Origin: Arthrobacter mobilis
GTDB taxonomy: Bacteria > Actinomycetota > Actinomycetes > Actinomycetales > Micrococcaceae
Direction of reading: 5' to 3'
Length of the DNA: 40,170 nucleotides
Assembly: GCF_012395835.1 (NCBI RefSeq)
Contig: NZ_JAAZSQ010000009.1
Coordinates: forward strand, 80,654 to 120,823
Positions within the stretch are counted from its first letter, which is position 1; each line of letters starts with the position of its first letter. The notes under the pieces are model-generated. The model saw nothing but the letters and a program-made list of their open reading frames with translations. It had not been told where the DNA came from and did no database searches. Below are positions 19,020-29,841 of this stretch, piece after piece. Position numbers and translations under genes: made by a program.

Positions 19020-19925
19020 TTACCCGGCCCAGGCGGCGGCGACTTTGACCGCGTCCAGATTCGGGCCGGCGTCGTGCACGCGCACGCCCCAGGCCCCGCC
19101 GGCGGCCGCCAGCGCCGTGACGGCCAGGGTGGCCCCGTCGCGCTCCTTGGGCGCGGGCGCCTTGCCGTCGGCGGACAGCAGGGTGCCCAGGAACCGCTTG
19201 CGCGAGGCCCCCACCAGCACCTTGTGGCCCAGCGCGGCGAACTGCGGCAGGGCACGCAGCAGCGCCCAGTTGTGTTCACCGGTCTTGGAAAAGCCCAGTC
19301 CCGGATCCAGGATGATCTGCTCCGGGTCCACGCCGGCGGCGGTGAACTTGTCCCGCAGCCCGGCCAGCTCGGCGAGCACCTCGGCCACGACGTCGCCGTA
19401 GTGGGCGTCCGGGTCCTGGTGGCGCGCGTCGCCGCGGCGGTGCATCAGCACGTAGGGGACCTTGCGTTCGGCAATCAGCGCCGGCATGGCCTCGTCCACG
19501 GTCATCCCGGAGACGTCGTTGATGATGGCGGCGCCGGCGTCCAGGGCCGCACGGGCGGTGGAGACGTTCATGGTGTCCACGCTGACCAGCGCGCCGGCCT
19601 TCACCAGCGCCTCGATGACCGGCAGGATCCGGGCCTGCTCCTCCTCCGGGCTGACCCGCCGGGCGCCGGGGCGGGTGGACTCGCCGCCCACGTCGATGAT
19701 GTCCGCCCCGCCGTAGTGCAGCGCGAGGCCGCGGGCGATGGCGGCCTCACGGTCGACGTGTTCGCCGCCGTCGCTGAAGGAGTCCGGGGTGACGTTGAGG
19801 ATCGCCATGACCACCGCGCGGTCCGCGGGCAGGTCCGAAAACCGCTTCGGCCCGCGCACCTGGCGCACGGCCGGCAGCGGGGAGGTTGCCGGTCCGGTCC
19901 CGGGAACTGCCGCAAGTGAATCCAT
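19020..19925 (-). CDS. folP: Dihydropteroate synthase
   Basis: FolP condenses p-aminobenzoate with the pterin pyrophosphate and is the sulfonamide target. The protein is about 301 residues long. It has the signatures ILNVTPDSFSDGG and DVGGESTRPGA, the loop ILDPGLGFSKTGEHN, and a C-terminal RVHD motif (GVRVHDAGPN). The start is uncertain: a TTG immediately before the ATG is possible, and the only ribosome-binding-like sequence (AGGA) is about 17 bases away. It lies 52 bases downstream of folE. Confidence 0.96.
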   Translation of the reverse strand: MDSLAAVPGTGPATSPLPAVRQVRGPKRFSDLPADRAVVMAILNVTPDSFSDGGEHVDREAAIARGLALHYGGADIIDVGGESTRPGARRVSPEEEQARILPVIEALVKAGALVSVDTMNVSTARAALDAGAAIINDVSGMTVDEAMPALIAERKVPYVLMHRRGDARHQDPDAHYGDVVAEVLAELAGLRDKFTAAGVDPEQIILDPGLGFSKTGEHNWALLRALPQFAALGHKVLVGASRKRFLGTLLSADGKAPAPKERDGATLAVTALAAAGGAWGVRVHDAGPNLDAVKVAAAWAG

Positions 19926-19977
19926 CAATGTCTGCTACCGCTTCCTGTTCGTAAGGTCCTGCTGCCGGGGCGTGCGC

Positions 19978-20589
19978 CTACCGGCCGAGGATCAGGCTCA
20001 TCGCCTCGGCCCGGGTGGCCTGCTGCCGGAGCTGTCCGCGCACCGCGGAGGTGACCGTCTTGGCGCCGGGCTTGCGTACCCCGCGCATGGACATGCACAT
20101 ATGCTCGCACTCGATGACGACGATCGCCCCGCGCGGATCCAGGTGCTCCTCGAGCGCCTCGACGATCTGGGTGGTCAGCCGCTCCTGCACCTGCGGCCGG
20201 CGCGCGTAGATCTCCACCAGCCGCGCCAGCTTGCTCAGGCCCGTCACCTTGCCGTCCGCGGAGGGGATGTAGCCGATGTGGGCCAGGCCGTGGAACGGCA
20301 CCAGGTGGTGCTCGCAGGTGGAGTAGAAGGGGATGTCCTTGACCAGGACCAGCTCTTCGTGGTCGATGTCGAAGGTCACCGCCAGGACCTCGGCGGGTTC
20401 CTGGTGCAGGCCGGCGAACATCTCGGCGTAGGCCTTGGCCACCCGGCGCGGGGTTTCGACCAGCCCGTCGCGGTCCGGATCCTCCCCGACGGCTACCAGG
20501 ATTTCGCGGACGGCCTTCTCGATCCGGGCCAGGTCGACGGTAGCGTCAATTTCCAGCTCGGCGATCTCATCATCGTATGCGGTCACCAT
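19978..20589 (-). CDS. folE: GTP cyclohydrolase I
   Basis: FolE converts GTP to dihydroneopterin triphosphate, the first step of tetrahydrofolate synthesis. The 203-residue product has the zinc and catalytic region C92-E-H-H, the [21 protein letters not shown] helix, the second zinc cysteine in [11 protein letters not shown], and the C-terminal TVTSAVRG. It lies six bases after the ftsH stop, with AGGATCC before the ATG, so it is co-transcribed with ftsH. Together with folP, folB and folK it supplies most of the pterin branch; the phosphatase step and folC are not seen here. Confidence 0.97.
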   Translation of the reverse strand: MVTAYDDEIAELEIDATVDLARIEKAVREILVAVGEDPDRDGLVETPRRVAKAYAEMFAGLHQEPAEVLAVTFDIDHEELVLVKDIPFYSTCEHHLVPFHGLAHIGYIPSADGKVTGLSKLARLVEIYARRPQVQERLTTQIVEALEEHLDPRGAIVVIECEHMCMSMRGVRKPGAKTVTSAVRGQLRQQATRAEAMSLILGR

Positions 20590-20595
20590 AGGATC

Positions 20596-22641
<2,046 letters not shown>

Positions 22642-22649
22642 GCGTCTTG

Positions 22650-22672
22650 GGGGCTTGGCGCCCCGTCCTCCT
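22650..22672 (-). promoter_or_regulatory. Distant Shine-Dalgarno and intervening hairpin in the ftsH leader
   Basis: On the minus strand AGGAGGA (22672-22666) is followed by GGGGC-GCCAA-GCCCC (22664-22650), a five-base stem, and then eight bases to the ATG. Folding the hairpin would bring the Shine-Dalgarno sequence to about 10 bases from the start. Seen in sequence; function is inferred. Confidence 0.4.
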
Positions 22673-22701
22673 GCTTGCTAGCGCGTGGTGCTGATAGGTC
22701 C

Positions 22702-22720
22702 GCTATACACAGCTATACAC
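22702..22720. repeat. Tandem GCTATACAC repeat upstream of ftsH
   Basis: Two copies of GCTATACAC, separated by one A, give a 10-base period, one helix turn. On the minus strand each contains TATAGC, a possible -10 hexamer for ftsH. A weak -35 candidate (TTTCCG) lies 17 bases before the second. Confidence 0.45.
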
Positions 22721-22742
22721 CGTGCGGAAAGGATCACGCACG
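22721..22742. other. Short hairpin downstream of hpt
   Basis: CGTGCG and CGCACG pair around a 10-base loop, in the 158-base gap between hpt and ftsH. It may weakly end hpt transcription; there is no T-run. Confidence 0.3.
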
Positions 22743-22799
22743 GCGGGGAAGAATAGTTCCCTTTCGGCGTACAAGCAAGGCACCGGCGCCGGCCGCAGC

Positions 22800-23351
22800 C
22801 TACTCGTAGACGTGCGGGGCGAGGGTGCCCACAAAATCCAGGTTGCGGTACTTCTCCGCGAAATCCAGGCCATAGCCCACCACGAATTCGTTGGGAATAT
22901 CGAAGCCGACGTACTTGACGTCCAGGTCCACCTTGGCCGCGGCAGGCTTGCGCAGCAAGGTGCAGATCTCCACCGTGGCCGGGCCGCGGGAGAGCAGGTT
23001 CGTCTTCAGCCAGGACAGGGTCAGGCCGGAGTCGATGATGTCCTCGACGATGAGCACATGCTTGCCCATCAGGTCCGTTTCCAGGTCCTTCAGGATCCGG
23101 ACCACGCCCGAGGACTGGGTGCCGGAGCCGTAGGAGGATACCGCCATCCAGTCCATCTTCACGTGGCTGTGCAGCGCGCGGGCCAGGTCGGCCATCACCA
23201 TCACGGCACCCTTGAGCACGCCCACGATGAGCAGTTCGCGGCCCTCGTAGTCCTTGTCGATGTCGGCAGCCAGCTCGGCGATGCGCTGCTGGATCTGTTC
23301 CCTGCTGTACAGAACGTGCTTGAGGTCCGCCTGGACGTCGCTGGTTTCCAC
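22800..23351 (-). CDS. hpt: Hypoxanthine phosphoribosyltransferase
   Basis: The enzyme salvages hypoxanthine and guanine to IMP and GMP with PRPP. The 183-residue product has the PRPP-binding motif VLIVEDIIDSGLTL, the LLIVGVLKGAVMVMADL strand-loop, and the late PNEFVVGYGLDF segment that contacts the base. I chose the GTG at 23351 because GGGAG lies six bases before it; a TTG one codon earlier has only three bases of spacing. It is 13 bases downstream of tilS. In several bacteria TilS and Hpt are neighbours and can interact, so the order tilS-hpt-ftsH is conserved context. Confidence 0.95.
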   Translation of the reverse strand: METSDVQADLKHVLYSREQIQQRIAELAADIDKDYEGRELLIVGVLKGAVMVMADLARALHSHVKMDWMAVSSYGSGTQSSGVVRILKDLETDLMGKHVLIVEDIIDSGLTLSWLKTNLLSRGPATVEICTLLRKPAAAKVDLDVKYVGFDIPNEFVVGYGLDFAEKYRNLDFVGTLAPHVYE

Positions 23352-23364
23352 CAATTACTCCCGT

Positions 23365-24468
23365 TTAGTGATCTGCCGGTTGGCCGGTTGTCCTAAACAC
23401 AAGATTGCCATAGCCGCGTGCGTCTTGGGGAACCCGCTGCGTGCGCACCCTGCGGTAGACGCTGACTTTGCCGGCCAGCTGCACCGGGCCGGCCGAGCCC
23501 TGCCGGCGCAGCAGGGCTTCGGCCGCCAGCAGCCGCTCGTAGCTGGGGTTTTCCCCGCCCATCTCCGCCGCGGCGAGCGCGATCACCCGGTGCCGCATGG
23601 CATCCGGCAGCCCGGCCAGCCCGGCCCGGTCCAGCTCGATGCCCTCGGCGCTGGCGCTGCGCAGCCTGGCGTACTCGGCACTGGCCAGCGAGTCCAGGTA
23701 GTCGGCGTCGGCCCGCAGGATCCGGGCCGAGCGCCACAGCGCCCGGGCCACGCCGGGGCCCAGCTCCTCCTCGAGGAACGGCAGCACCCGGGTGCGCACC
23801 CGCGAGCGCAGGTACGCCGGGTCGGTGTTCGTCGGATCGTGCCAGGGCGCCAGGCCCTCGATCCGGCACAGCTGTTCGGTGTCCGTGCGGCGCAGTTCCA
23901 GGAACGGCCGCAGGAAGAGCCCGCGGCGGGCCGGCATGCCGGCCAGCGAGCGGGTGCCGGATCCGCGGCCCAGGCCCAGCAGCACCTGCTCGGCCTGGTC
24001 GTCCAGGGTGTGCCCGAGCAGCACGGCCGCGGCCCCGAGCTCGGCGGCGGCCGCTTCCAGCGCCGCGTAGCGGGCGGTGCGGGCGGCGGCCTCCGGCCCC
24101 ATCCCGGCGGCCTGGACCGAGACCCGGCGCAGCTGGACCGGGTCCAGGCCCAGCTGTTCCAGCTGGGCCCGGGTCCGCCCGGCGACGGCAGCGCTGCCCG
24201 GCTGCAGCCCGTGGTCCACGACGACGGCGCCGACCCGGAACGCGCGCGTGCCGTCCCGGCGCGGGCGGCCGAAGTAGGCCGTCACCGCCGCCAGCGCCAG
24301 CGAATCAGGCCCGCCGCTGCAGGCCACCAGCAGCAGCGGCGGCTCAGCGGCCGGCACCGGTGCCCCGGGCAGCAGCTCCAGGGCGGCGCGCAGGTGGTTG
24401 CGGGCGGTGCCTACCAGCGGGTCCAGGCGCCGCTTGCGCGCCCTTGTGGTTCCGGCCTCCGGGCTCAT
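23365..24468 (-). CDS. tilS: tRNA(Ile)-lysidine synthetase
   Basis: TilS changes C34 of the tRNA-Ile anticodon to lysidine so that it reads AUA. The 367-residue product has the N-type PPi-loop S51-G-G-P-D-S56, the AVVVDHGLQPGS strand, and the LLGHTLDDQAEQVLLGL helix with the conserved HTxDDQxE pattern. It is the short actinobacterial form, with a modest C-terminal domain. The ATG at 24468 overlaps the TGA of the metalloprotease gene (ATGA). A longer open frame upstream is only a shadow of that gene. Confidence 0.95.
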   Translation of the reverse strand: MSPEAGTTRARKRRLDPLVGTARNHLRAALELLPGAPVPAAEPPLLLVACSGGPDSLALAAVTAYFGRPRRDGTRAFRVGAVVVDHGLQPGSAAVAGRTRAQLEQLGLDPVQLRRVSVQAAGMGPEAAARTARYAALEAAAAELGAAAVLLGHTLDDQAEQVLLGLGRGSGTRSLAGMPARRGLFLRPFLELRRTDTEQLCRIEGLAPWHDPTNTDPAYLRSRVRTRVLPFLEEELGPGVARALWRSARILRADADYLDSLASAEYARLRSASAEGIELDRAGLAGLPDAMRHRVIALAAAEMGGENPSYERLLAAEALLRRQGSAGPVQLAGKVSVYRRVRTQRVPQDARGYGNLVFRTTGQPADH

Positions 24469-25616
24469 GCCCGGGAATAGTCCATGCGGCTGATCCACAG
24501 CTCCGGCTGGTGGATCTCCTGCTCGGTCGGCAGGTTTTCGGCCCGCTCCCAGACCCGGTTGAAGCCCTCCATGCCCACCCTGTCCACCACGGCGCGCACG
24601 AATTTGGCGCCGTCGGTGTACTGCCGGGCCTTGGCGTCCAGGCCCATCAGCCGCCGCACCCAGTTCTCCAGGGCCGAGCGGTTCTTGCTGCGGGCGTTGA
24701 AGCGCTGCCGGATGGTCTTCACGGTGGGCACCACCGAGGCATCCACCGCGTCCATGACCACGTTGGCATGGCCCTCGAGCAGGCTCATGACCGCTGTCAG
24801 GTGCGAAAAGACAGCCTTCTCCTCGGGCCCGCGGAACAGCTCGAGCAGGCTGCCGGCGGCGCCCTCCCCGGCGGCCGGTTCCTGCCCGGAGGCGGCGGCC
24901 TTGGCGCTGGAGGCCAGCACCTTCAGCGCCTGCTGCAGGCGGTCGCCGAGCGAGTCGGCCTTGGCGGCAATGCTGCTGGAGAGCTCGCTGATCTGCTCGA
25001 GCATGTGCGCGCGCAGCCACGGGGCGGCTGCGAACTGCACCCGGTGCGTCTGCTCGTGCAGGCAGACCCAGAGCCGGAAATCGGCCGGCTCCACGTTCAG
25101 TTCCTGCTCCAGGGCGATGATGTTCGGCGCCACCAGCAGCAGCCGGCCGCCGGCCGGTCCGCCGGGCAGCAGCGCGCTGAACGGATCGTACTGGCCGAGC
25201 ACCTTGCTGGAGAGGAAGGAGAGGATGGCGCCCATCTGCGTCCCGGTCACCGCGCTGCCCAGGGCCGTGGCGGCGCTCTTGAGCTGGTCCGGCCGCTTCT
25301 CCGCCAGTGCCTTCAGCGCCGGCTGCAGCATGAGCTCGAAGCTGCGGGCATTGGCCTTGGACCAGGCGGCGCGGTCCACGACCAGCACCTGGGAATCGCG
25401 CAGGTCCCGGGCCGCGTCCAGGCCCGTGATCCGGTGCACGTGGTCCACGGACACGTCGGCGAGTCCGCGCAGGTTCTCGACGGCGGAGCGGATCTGCGTG
25501 CCGGAGAGCTTCGGGCCGGCGGGCGTGAGCCGGGCGGCCGTGGTGGCGGCCAGCTCCCAGTTGATCAGCCGCGGGAGCGGCGCGGAATGGTTTGCTGAGC
25601 TGGCTGTAGTGTCCAT
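24465..25616 (-). CDS. Zinc-dependent metalloprotease-like protein (DUF2342)
   Basis: This family is also labelled 'coenzyme F420 biosynthesis-associated protein' in databases, which is probably a misnomer here. The product is about 383 residues long. It carries a zincin-type motif H187-E-Q-T-H191 in LHEQTHRVQF and the conserved downstream LEGHANVVMDAVD, which probably supplies the further ligand. There is no signal peptide or membrane helix. The start is uncertain: the ATG at 25616 has a weak GGGA, and in-frame alternatives lie at 25637 (ATG) and 25655 (GTG after GGAGG). It is coupled to tilS by ATGA and follows dacB. The family usually stands between dacB and tilS in actinobacteria; the substrate is unknown. 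Confidence 0.87.
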   Translation of the reverse strand: MDTTASSANHSAPLPRLINWELAATTAARLTPAGPKLSGTQIRSAVENLRGLADVSVDHVHRITGLDAARDLRDSQVLVVDRAAWSKANARSFELMLQPALKALAEKRPDQLKSAATALGSAVTGTQMGAILSFLSSKVLGQYDPFSALLPGGPAGGRLLLVAPNIIALEQELNVEPADFRLWVCLHEQTHRVQFAAAPWLRAHMLEQISELSSSIAAKADSLGDRLQQALKVLASSAKAAASGQEPAAGEGAAGSLLELFRGPEEKAVFSHLTAVMSLLEGHANVVMDAVDASVVPTVKTIRQRFNARSKNRSALENWVRRLMGLDAKARQYTDGAKFVRAVVDRVGMEGFNRVWERAENLPTEQEIHQPELWISRMDYSRA

Positions 25617-25681
25617 CAGTTTCCCATCAGACCACATCAGGGTGCTCGCGGTCACCACCCCTCCGCCCGGCGCCGCACTCC

Positions 25682-27103
25682 TTACCGGCAGCCGCAGCCG
25701 GCCAGCAGCGCCGCGGCCCGGTCCGCCGCGGCCCGGGCCTGCGCCGTCGAGTTGCTCAGGTCGTTGGCCACGAAGGAGAAGACCAGCAGCCGGTTCTCCG
25801 CGGTGACCACGTAGCCGGTGAGCGCGGTGACCGCGTTCAGCGTGCCGGTCTTGGCCCGGACCAGGCCTGCCCCGGCCTGGTTCTCCAGCGTGTACCGGCT
25901 GTCCAGGGTGCCGCTCAGTCCGGCGATCGGCAGGCCCGACAGGCCGGCGCGCAGCGAGGTGTTGGCCCCGTTGGTGATGGCCGCGACCACCGCGGCCAGC
26001 TGCACGGTGGAGACCCGGTTGCGCAGCGACAGCCCGCTGGCATCGGTGATCAGCATGCCCTCCGTGGGGACCCCGAGCCGGGCGACCGCTTCCCGGACCG
26101 CCTCGGTGCCGCCGCCGAAGGAGCCGGGCTTGCCGCTGGCCAGCGCGGTATTGCGCGCCAGTACCTCGGCCACGTAGTTGTCCGATTCCTGCAGCATGTA
26201 GTCGACCTGGTCCGCCACCGGGGCCGATTCCACGCGGGCCAGCTCGGCGGCCTGGGCCGGGGCAGTACCCCGCGCCACGGTGCCGGCCACGCTCAGGCCG
26301 CTGCCGGCCAGCTCCTCGGCCAGCGCGGCGCGGAAGGCCTGCCCGGCGGCCAGCGCCGGATCCGCGGCATAGGCGCCGCCGGCGGAGGCGCGGCCGGCGT
26401 ACATCGCCAGCGGGTAGACCGGGCCCACCTGTCCGGAGGCCACATCGGCCGGATCCCAGCCCGGGCTGATCACCGGGCCGGCGTAGGCGCTGTCATCCAC
26501 CAGGATGGCCAGTTCGCCGCCGGCTTTCTCCGCCCGGAGTGCCTTCGCCGTCGCGGCCGCCAGCGTGGCCAGGCCCGCCCGGCCGAGCGTGCCGGCCGGC
26601 CCGCCCCGGCGCTCCGATTCCCCGGCGGTCAGCAGGCTGTCCCCGCCGCCGCGCAGCACCAGGGTTCCCGGCTTGCCCCCGCGCAGCACGGAGGTGTCGA
26701 ACCTCTCATCCGGCCCCAGCACCGACAGTGCCGCGGCGGCCGTGAGCAGCTTCATATTGGAGGCCGGGATGCGCGGCTGCCGGCCGGACCGGTTGTACAG
26801 CACCTGCCCGGTGGCGGCATCGGCCACCGTTGCCGCGAAGGCACCGCCCTCGAACGCCAGCGCCTGGTCCAGCAGGCCGGCCAGCACCTTCGGTTCCGGC
26901 ACCGGCGCCGAATCCTCCAGCGCTGTGATGGTCCCCGGCCCGGAGAGCTGCCCGGGCACTTGCTGCGCCGGTGGCGGCGCGGACTCCGACGCGGACTGTG
27001 GTGCCCAGTCGGCCCGGGCGAGGTTCAGGCCCGCGGGGACGGCAACGGCCGCGTAGGCGGCGGCGAGCAGTACGGAAGTGAGCACGCGGAAGCCACGGTT
27101 CAT
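25682..27103 (-). CDS. dacB: D-alanyl-D-alanine carboxypeptidase / endopeptidase (PBP4 type)
   Basis: DacB trims peptidoglycan stem peptides and can cut cross-links. The 473-residue product has an N-terminal signal or anchor helix (about 6-27), a Pro/Ser/Gln linker, and a complete penicillin-binding core of the S13 family: S115-N-M-K118, S307-D-N309 and K418-T-G, each in normal context. I chose the ATG at 27103 because GGGAGGA lies about four bases before it and it starts the signal peptide. It is divergent from ppa across a 184-base gap and is the first gene of the long minus-strand run. Confidence 0.94.
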   Translation of the reverse strand: MNRGFRVLTSVLLAAAYAAVAVPAGLNLARADWAPQSASESAPPPAQQVPGQLSGPGTITALEDSAPVPEPKVLAGLLDQALAFEGGAFAATVADAATGQVLYNRSGRQPRIPASNMKLLTAAAALSVLGPDERFDTSVLRGGKPGTLVLRGGGDSLLTAGESERRGGPAGTLGRAGLATLAAATAKALRAEKAGGELAILVDDSAYAGPVISPGWDPADVASGQVGPVYPLAMYAGRASAGGAYAADPALAAGQAFRAALAEELAGSGLSVAGTVARGTAPAQAAELARVESAPVADQVDYMLQESDNYVAEVLARNTALASGKPGSFGGGTEAVREAVARLGVPTEGMLITDASGLSLRNRVSTVQLAAVVAAITNGANTSLRAGLSGLPIAGLSGTLDSRYTLENQAGAGLVRAKTGTLNAVTALTGYVVTAENRLLVFSFVANDLSNSTAQARAAADRAAALLAGCGCR

Positions 27104-27287
27104 GCGGTCCTCCCGGTGTTTCCGTTGCTTGCTGTGCCCCAAGTGTGAACGCCCGTGCGGCCGGCCGATGCCGGGCCGGGGACGCAAGGCCTATATCGTT
27201 AAGGGTAAACCGGCGCGGGGTATCGGCCCGATTCACCACCGGCCTGTGCCCGCGCCCGGATCAGCAGCCGTTACCCAGGAGCATGCC

Positions 27288-27860
27288 ATGAAGCACGATG
27301 TGACCATCGAGATCCCCAAGGGATCGCGGGTTAAGTACGAAATCGACCACGAGACCCACCGCCTCCGACTGGACCGTGTCCTGTTCACGGCCATGCAGTA
27401 CCCGACGCACTACGGCTACTTCGAGGACACCTTGGGCGAGGACGGGGATCCGCTGGACGCCATGCTGCTGCTGCAGGACTTCGACCTGCTGCCGGGCGTG
27501 CTGGTCGAGGCCCGCCCGATCGCCGTCTTCAACATGACCGACGACGGCGGCGGCGATGCCAAGGTGCTGTGCGTGCCCACCGACCCGCGCTTCGACCACA
27601 TCCAGGAACTCTCCGATGTTCCCGAGTTCCTGGTCAAGGAGATCGAGCACTTCTTCACCCGGTACAAGGACCTGGAGCCGGGCAAGTGGGTCAAGGCCGA
27701 GGGCTGGTCCGACCGGGCCGCCGCCGAGGCCGAGCTGGAAGCCTCGATCAAGCGCTTCTCCGCCGAAGGCGAGGCCTCCGCTCCCGACGAGCCGCAGGGC
27801 CGCGACGTCGACGGCGGAACCTCCGGCGGCAGCGAGCCGCAGGGCCGCGACGTCCGCTGA
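27288..27860 (+). CDS. ppa: Inorganic pyrophosphatase, family I, with C-terminal extension
   Basis: The enzyme hydrolyses pyrophosphate and pulls biosynthetic reactions forward. The 190-residue product begins [18 protein letters not shown] and has the family I core, including [13 protein letters not shown] with the metal-binding aspartates, and [13 protein letters not shown]. The family core ends near residue 163; the rest is a hydrophilic tail in which EPQGRDV occurs twice. AGGAG lies six bases before the ATG; an ATG five bases earlier is out of frame. A strong hairpin follows the gene. Confidence 0.95.
   Translation: MKHDVTIEIPKGSRVKYEIDHETHRLRLDRVLFTAMQYPTHYGYFEDTLGEDGDPLDAMLLLQDFDLLPGVLVEARPIAVFNMTDDGGGDAKVLCVPTDPRFDHIQELSDVPEFLVKEIEHFFTRYKDLEPGKWVKAEGWSDRAAAEAELEASIKRFSAEGEASAPDEPQGRDVDGGTSGGSEPQGRDVR
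27789..27854 (+). repeat. 21-base exact direct repeat in the 3' end of ppa
   Basis: The same 21 bases, coding for EPQGRDV, occur at 27789-27809 and 27834-27854, a 45-base period that keeps the frame. The segment between codes for DGGTSGGS. The repeat lies in the tail outside the pyrophosphatase fold. Confidence 0.8.
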
Positions 27861-27895
27861 CCCTCCGGCAGGACATCCGTACCAGGACGTTTCCA

Positions 27896-27931
27896 CTGCC
27901 GGCCGGGCGGCCCGCGCCGCCCGGCCGGCAG
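27896..27931 (+). terminator. ppa terminator
   Basis: A perfect 16-base stem (27896-27911 with 27916-27931) with a CCGC loop lies 35 bases after the ppa stop. It is very GC-rich and has no T-run. Confidence 0.7.
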
Positions 27932-27972
27932 TTCCCCAGCAGCATCTTGCTCCGCCCCGCACTAGGACCTTT

Positions 27973-28668
27973 GTGAATTCCAGCACCGCCCAAGCCAGCG
28001 ATCCGACCACACCGACCAAAACCACCAAGGCACGCATCGTCGTCTGGATCCTGATGGGGCTGCTGGTCCTGACGGGCACCCTGGGCTTCGCCGTCGCCCG
28101 CGGCGCGGCCACCGGCACCGCCCCGGAGGATGCCGGGCAGGTGGTCCGGGCCAACAGCCGGGTGCTCTCCCAGGCGCCCGACGAAAAGGCGCAGCTGGTC
28201 GAGTTCCTCGACTTCGAATGCGAAGCCTGCCTGGCCGCGCACCCCTTCGTCGAGGAACTGCGCCGGGAGCACGGGGACACCGTCACCGTCATCCACCGCT
28301 ACTTCCCGATGCCGGGCCACCGCAATGCCATGAACGCCGCGATCGCCGTCGAGGCCGCCGCCCAGCAGGGCAAGTACGCGGCCATGCACCGGAAGATGTT
28401 CCGGACCCAGACCCAGTGGGGCGGCTCGGCAGAGGACAAGAGTGCCCTCTTCCGCAGCTTCGCCCAGGACCTGGGCCTGGACCTGGCCGCCTACGACCGC
28501 GCCGTCGCCGACCCGGCCACGGCCGACCGCATCCGCCTGGACAAGGCGGACGGCCTGGCCCTGGGCATCAGCGGCACCCCGACCTTCTTCCTCAACGGCG
28601 AACCGCTGGTGGCGGACTCGCTGGAGGAATTCCGCGCCCTCGTCGAAAAGGCGGCGCAGCGCCCCTAG
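27973..28668 (+). CDS. Membrane-anchored DsbA-like thiol oxidoreductase
   Basis: The 231-residue product has a Thr/Ser-rich N-terminal tail and one membrane helix (about 21-43), then an extracytoplasmic thioredoxin fold. The active site is C83-E-A-C86 in FLDFECEACLAAH, and the cis-proline loop is T202-P203 in GISGTPTFFLNG. The helical insertion between them is typical of DsbA. It probably makes or shuffles disulfides in exported proteins. The GTG start has AGGA five bases before it. It follows the ppa terminator hairpin, and a winged-helix regulator starts 50 bases later. Confidence 0.9.
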   Translation: MNSSTAQASDPTTPTKTTKARIVVWILMGLLVLTGTLGFAVARGAATGTAPEDAGQVVRANSRVLSQAPDEKAQLVEFLDFECEACLAAHPFVEELRREHGDTVTVIHRYFPMPGHRNAMNAAIAVEAAAQQGKYAAMHRKMFRTQTQWGGSAEDKSALFRSFAQDLGLDLAAYDRAVADPATADRIRLDKADGLALGISGTPTFFLNGEPLVADSLEEFRALVEKAAQRP

Positions 28669-28706
28669 GGACTGCGGCGCTCCCCGGCCGCCGGTTGCCG
28701 CGCGGG

Positions 28707-28718
28707 CATACTGGGGGC
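28707..28718 (+). promoter_or_regulatory. Leaderless-type -10 element of the winged-helix gene
   Basis: CATACT (28707-28712) is followed by GGGGGC and then the ATG at 28719. The six-base spacing and lack of a clear Shine-Dalgarno distance suggest a leaderless message. Confidence 0.45.
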
Positions 28719-29336
28719 ATGTACGTGCTCACCCTGAACCAGCGCGGCCCGCGCGCCGCGGGGGACCCGGCCACGGAGCTGGTCAAGGCACTGCGCCACC
28801 TGCCCGCGCTGGTCCCCTTCCAGCGGTCCGCCGGCGGCGGGGCCATCGGCGTCGTCACCGATCCGGAAACCGCCGTCCACGCTGCCCTGGCCGCCCTGCG
28901 CCGCCGCTGGCAGGTGGGCATCGGCGCCGCCCCGGTGCACCGGCAGCTGCCGGACACCGCCGGGGAGGTCCGCGGCCCGGGCCTGGCGTACGCGCGCACC
29001 GCGGCGGACCGGGCACGGAAGACCGGCGGCCGGGTGCCGCTGGCGGTGGCCGGGCCGGGCCCGGAGGCGGCGGCCGACGCCGAAGCGGTGCTGCGGCTGC
29101 TGGGCGGCATTGTGGCCGGGCGCACCGAGGCCGAGTGGAAGGTGCTGGACCTGCTTACCCCCGGTGCCCGCGGACAGCAGCGGCTCGTGGCGCAGGAACT
29201 GGGCATCACCAGCCAGGCCGTCAGCAACGCGGTCATCCGCTCCCGCTGGGCGGAGGAATGGGCCTGCCGCCCCGCGGCCGCGCGGTTGCTGCGGCTGGCC
29301 CAGGGGCCGCCGCAGGCCGGGGCGGTCTGTTCCTGA
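28719..29336 (+). CDS. Winged-helix (MarR-like) DNA-binding protein
   Basis: The 205-residue product has an N-terminal alpha/beta part starting MYVLTLNQRGPR and including ALRRRWQVGIGAAPV. The C-terminal winged-helix contains TEAEWKVLDLLTP and QELGITSQAVSNAVIRS, the latter a clear helix-turn-helix. The layout resembles SatD-like or MarR-like DNA-binding proteins. The target and the ligand are unknown. It follows the DsbA-like gene by 50 bases and precedes the DUF1761 gene by 76, so one of these may be its target. Confidence 0.78.
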   Translation: MYVLTLNQRGPRAAGDPATELVKALRHLPALVPFQRSAGGGAIGVVTDPETAVHAALAALRRRWQVGIGAAPVHRQLPDTAGEVRGPGLAYARTAADRARKTGGRVPLAVAGPGPEAAADAEAVLRLLGGIVAGRTEAEWKVLDLLTPGARGQQRLVAQELGITSQAVSNAVIRSRWAEEWACRPAAARLLRLAQGPPQAGAVCS

Positions 29337-29412
29337 CCGCTCCGGCAGGCTTACAATCCGGTCAACCCCGGCAGCCGTCAGGGCTGGCCAACCCCGGACC
29401 AAGGAGTGCGCC

Positions 29413-29841
29413 GTGATTCCCGAAATCAACGTGTGGGCGGTACTGGCGGCGACCGTGGCCAGCCTGGTCGTCGGTTCACTCTGGTATGCCCGGAAGGTTT
29501 TCGGCAACTACTGGATCCGGACCTCCGGGGTCAGCGACGAACAGCTCAGCAGCCGGTCGCCCCGGCCAATCATCATCACCGTGGTAGTCAGCTTCGTCAG
29601 CGCCTGGGTACTGGCCGGGGCTGCAGCCATCGCCCAACCCTTCTACGGCGGCAGCTTCCTGGCGAACTCGGTGGTCACGGCCCTGATCCTCTGGGCCGGT
29701 TTCACCGCCGCGCGCTTCATCACCCACGACGCCTTCGAGGGCCGTCCGGCGGGGCTGACGCTGGTGAACATCGGCCACGAGCTGGCGACATTCCTGGTGA
29801 TGGCGTTGGTGATCGGCCTGTTCGGCATCACCTCAGCCTGA
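29413..29841 (+). CDS. DUF1761 membrane protein
   Basis: The 142-residue product has four hydrophobic segments and the DUF1761 pattern: NVWAVLAATVASLVVGSLWYA at the N-terminus with a following FGNYW, and a late NIGHELATFLVMALVIG helix. Function is unknown. The GTG start has AAGGAG six bases before it. A preceding TTACAAT at about 29350 may be part of its promoter. Its stop is eight bases from the convergent HAD gene stop. Confidence 0.85.
   Translation: MIPEINVWAVLAATVASLVVGSLWYARKVFGNYWIRTSGVSDEQLSSRSPRPIIITVVVSFVSAWVLAGAAAIAQPFYGGSFLANSVVTALILWAGFTAARFITHDAFEGRPAGLTLVNIGHELATFLVMALVIGLFGITSA

Noticed and set aside
24465-25616. Role of the DUF2342 protein in coenzyme F420 synthesis
   Set aside because: No F420 gene in the neighbourhood; the protein has a zincin motif instead.
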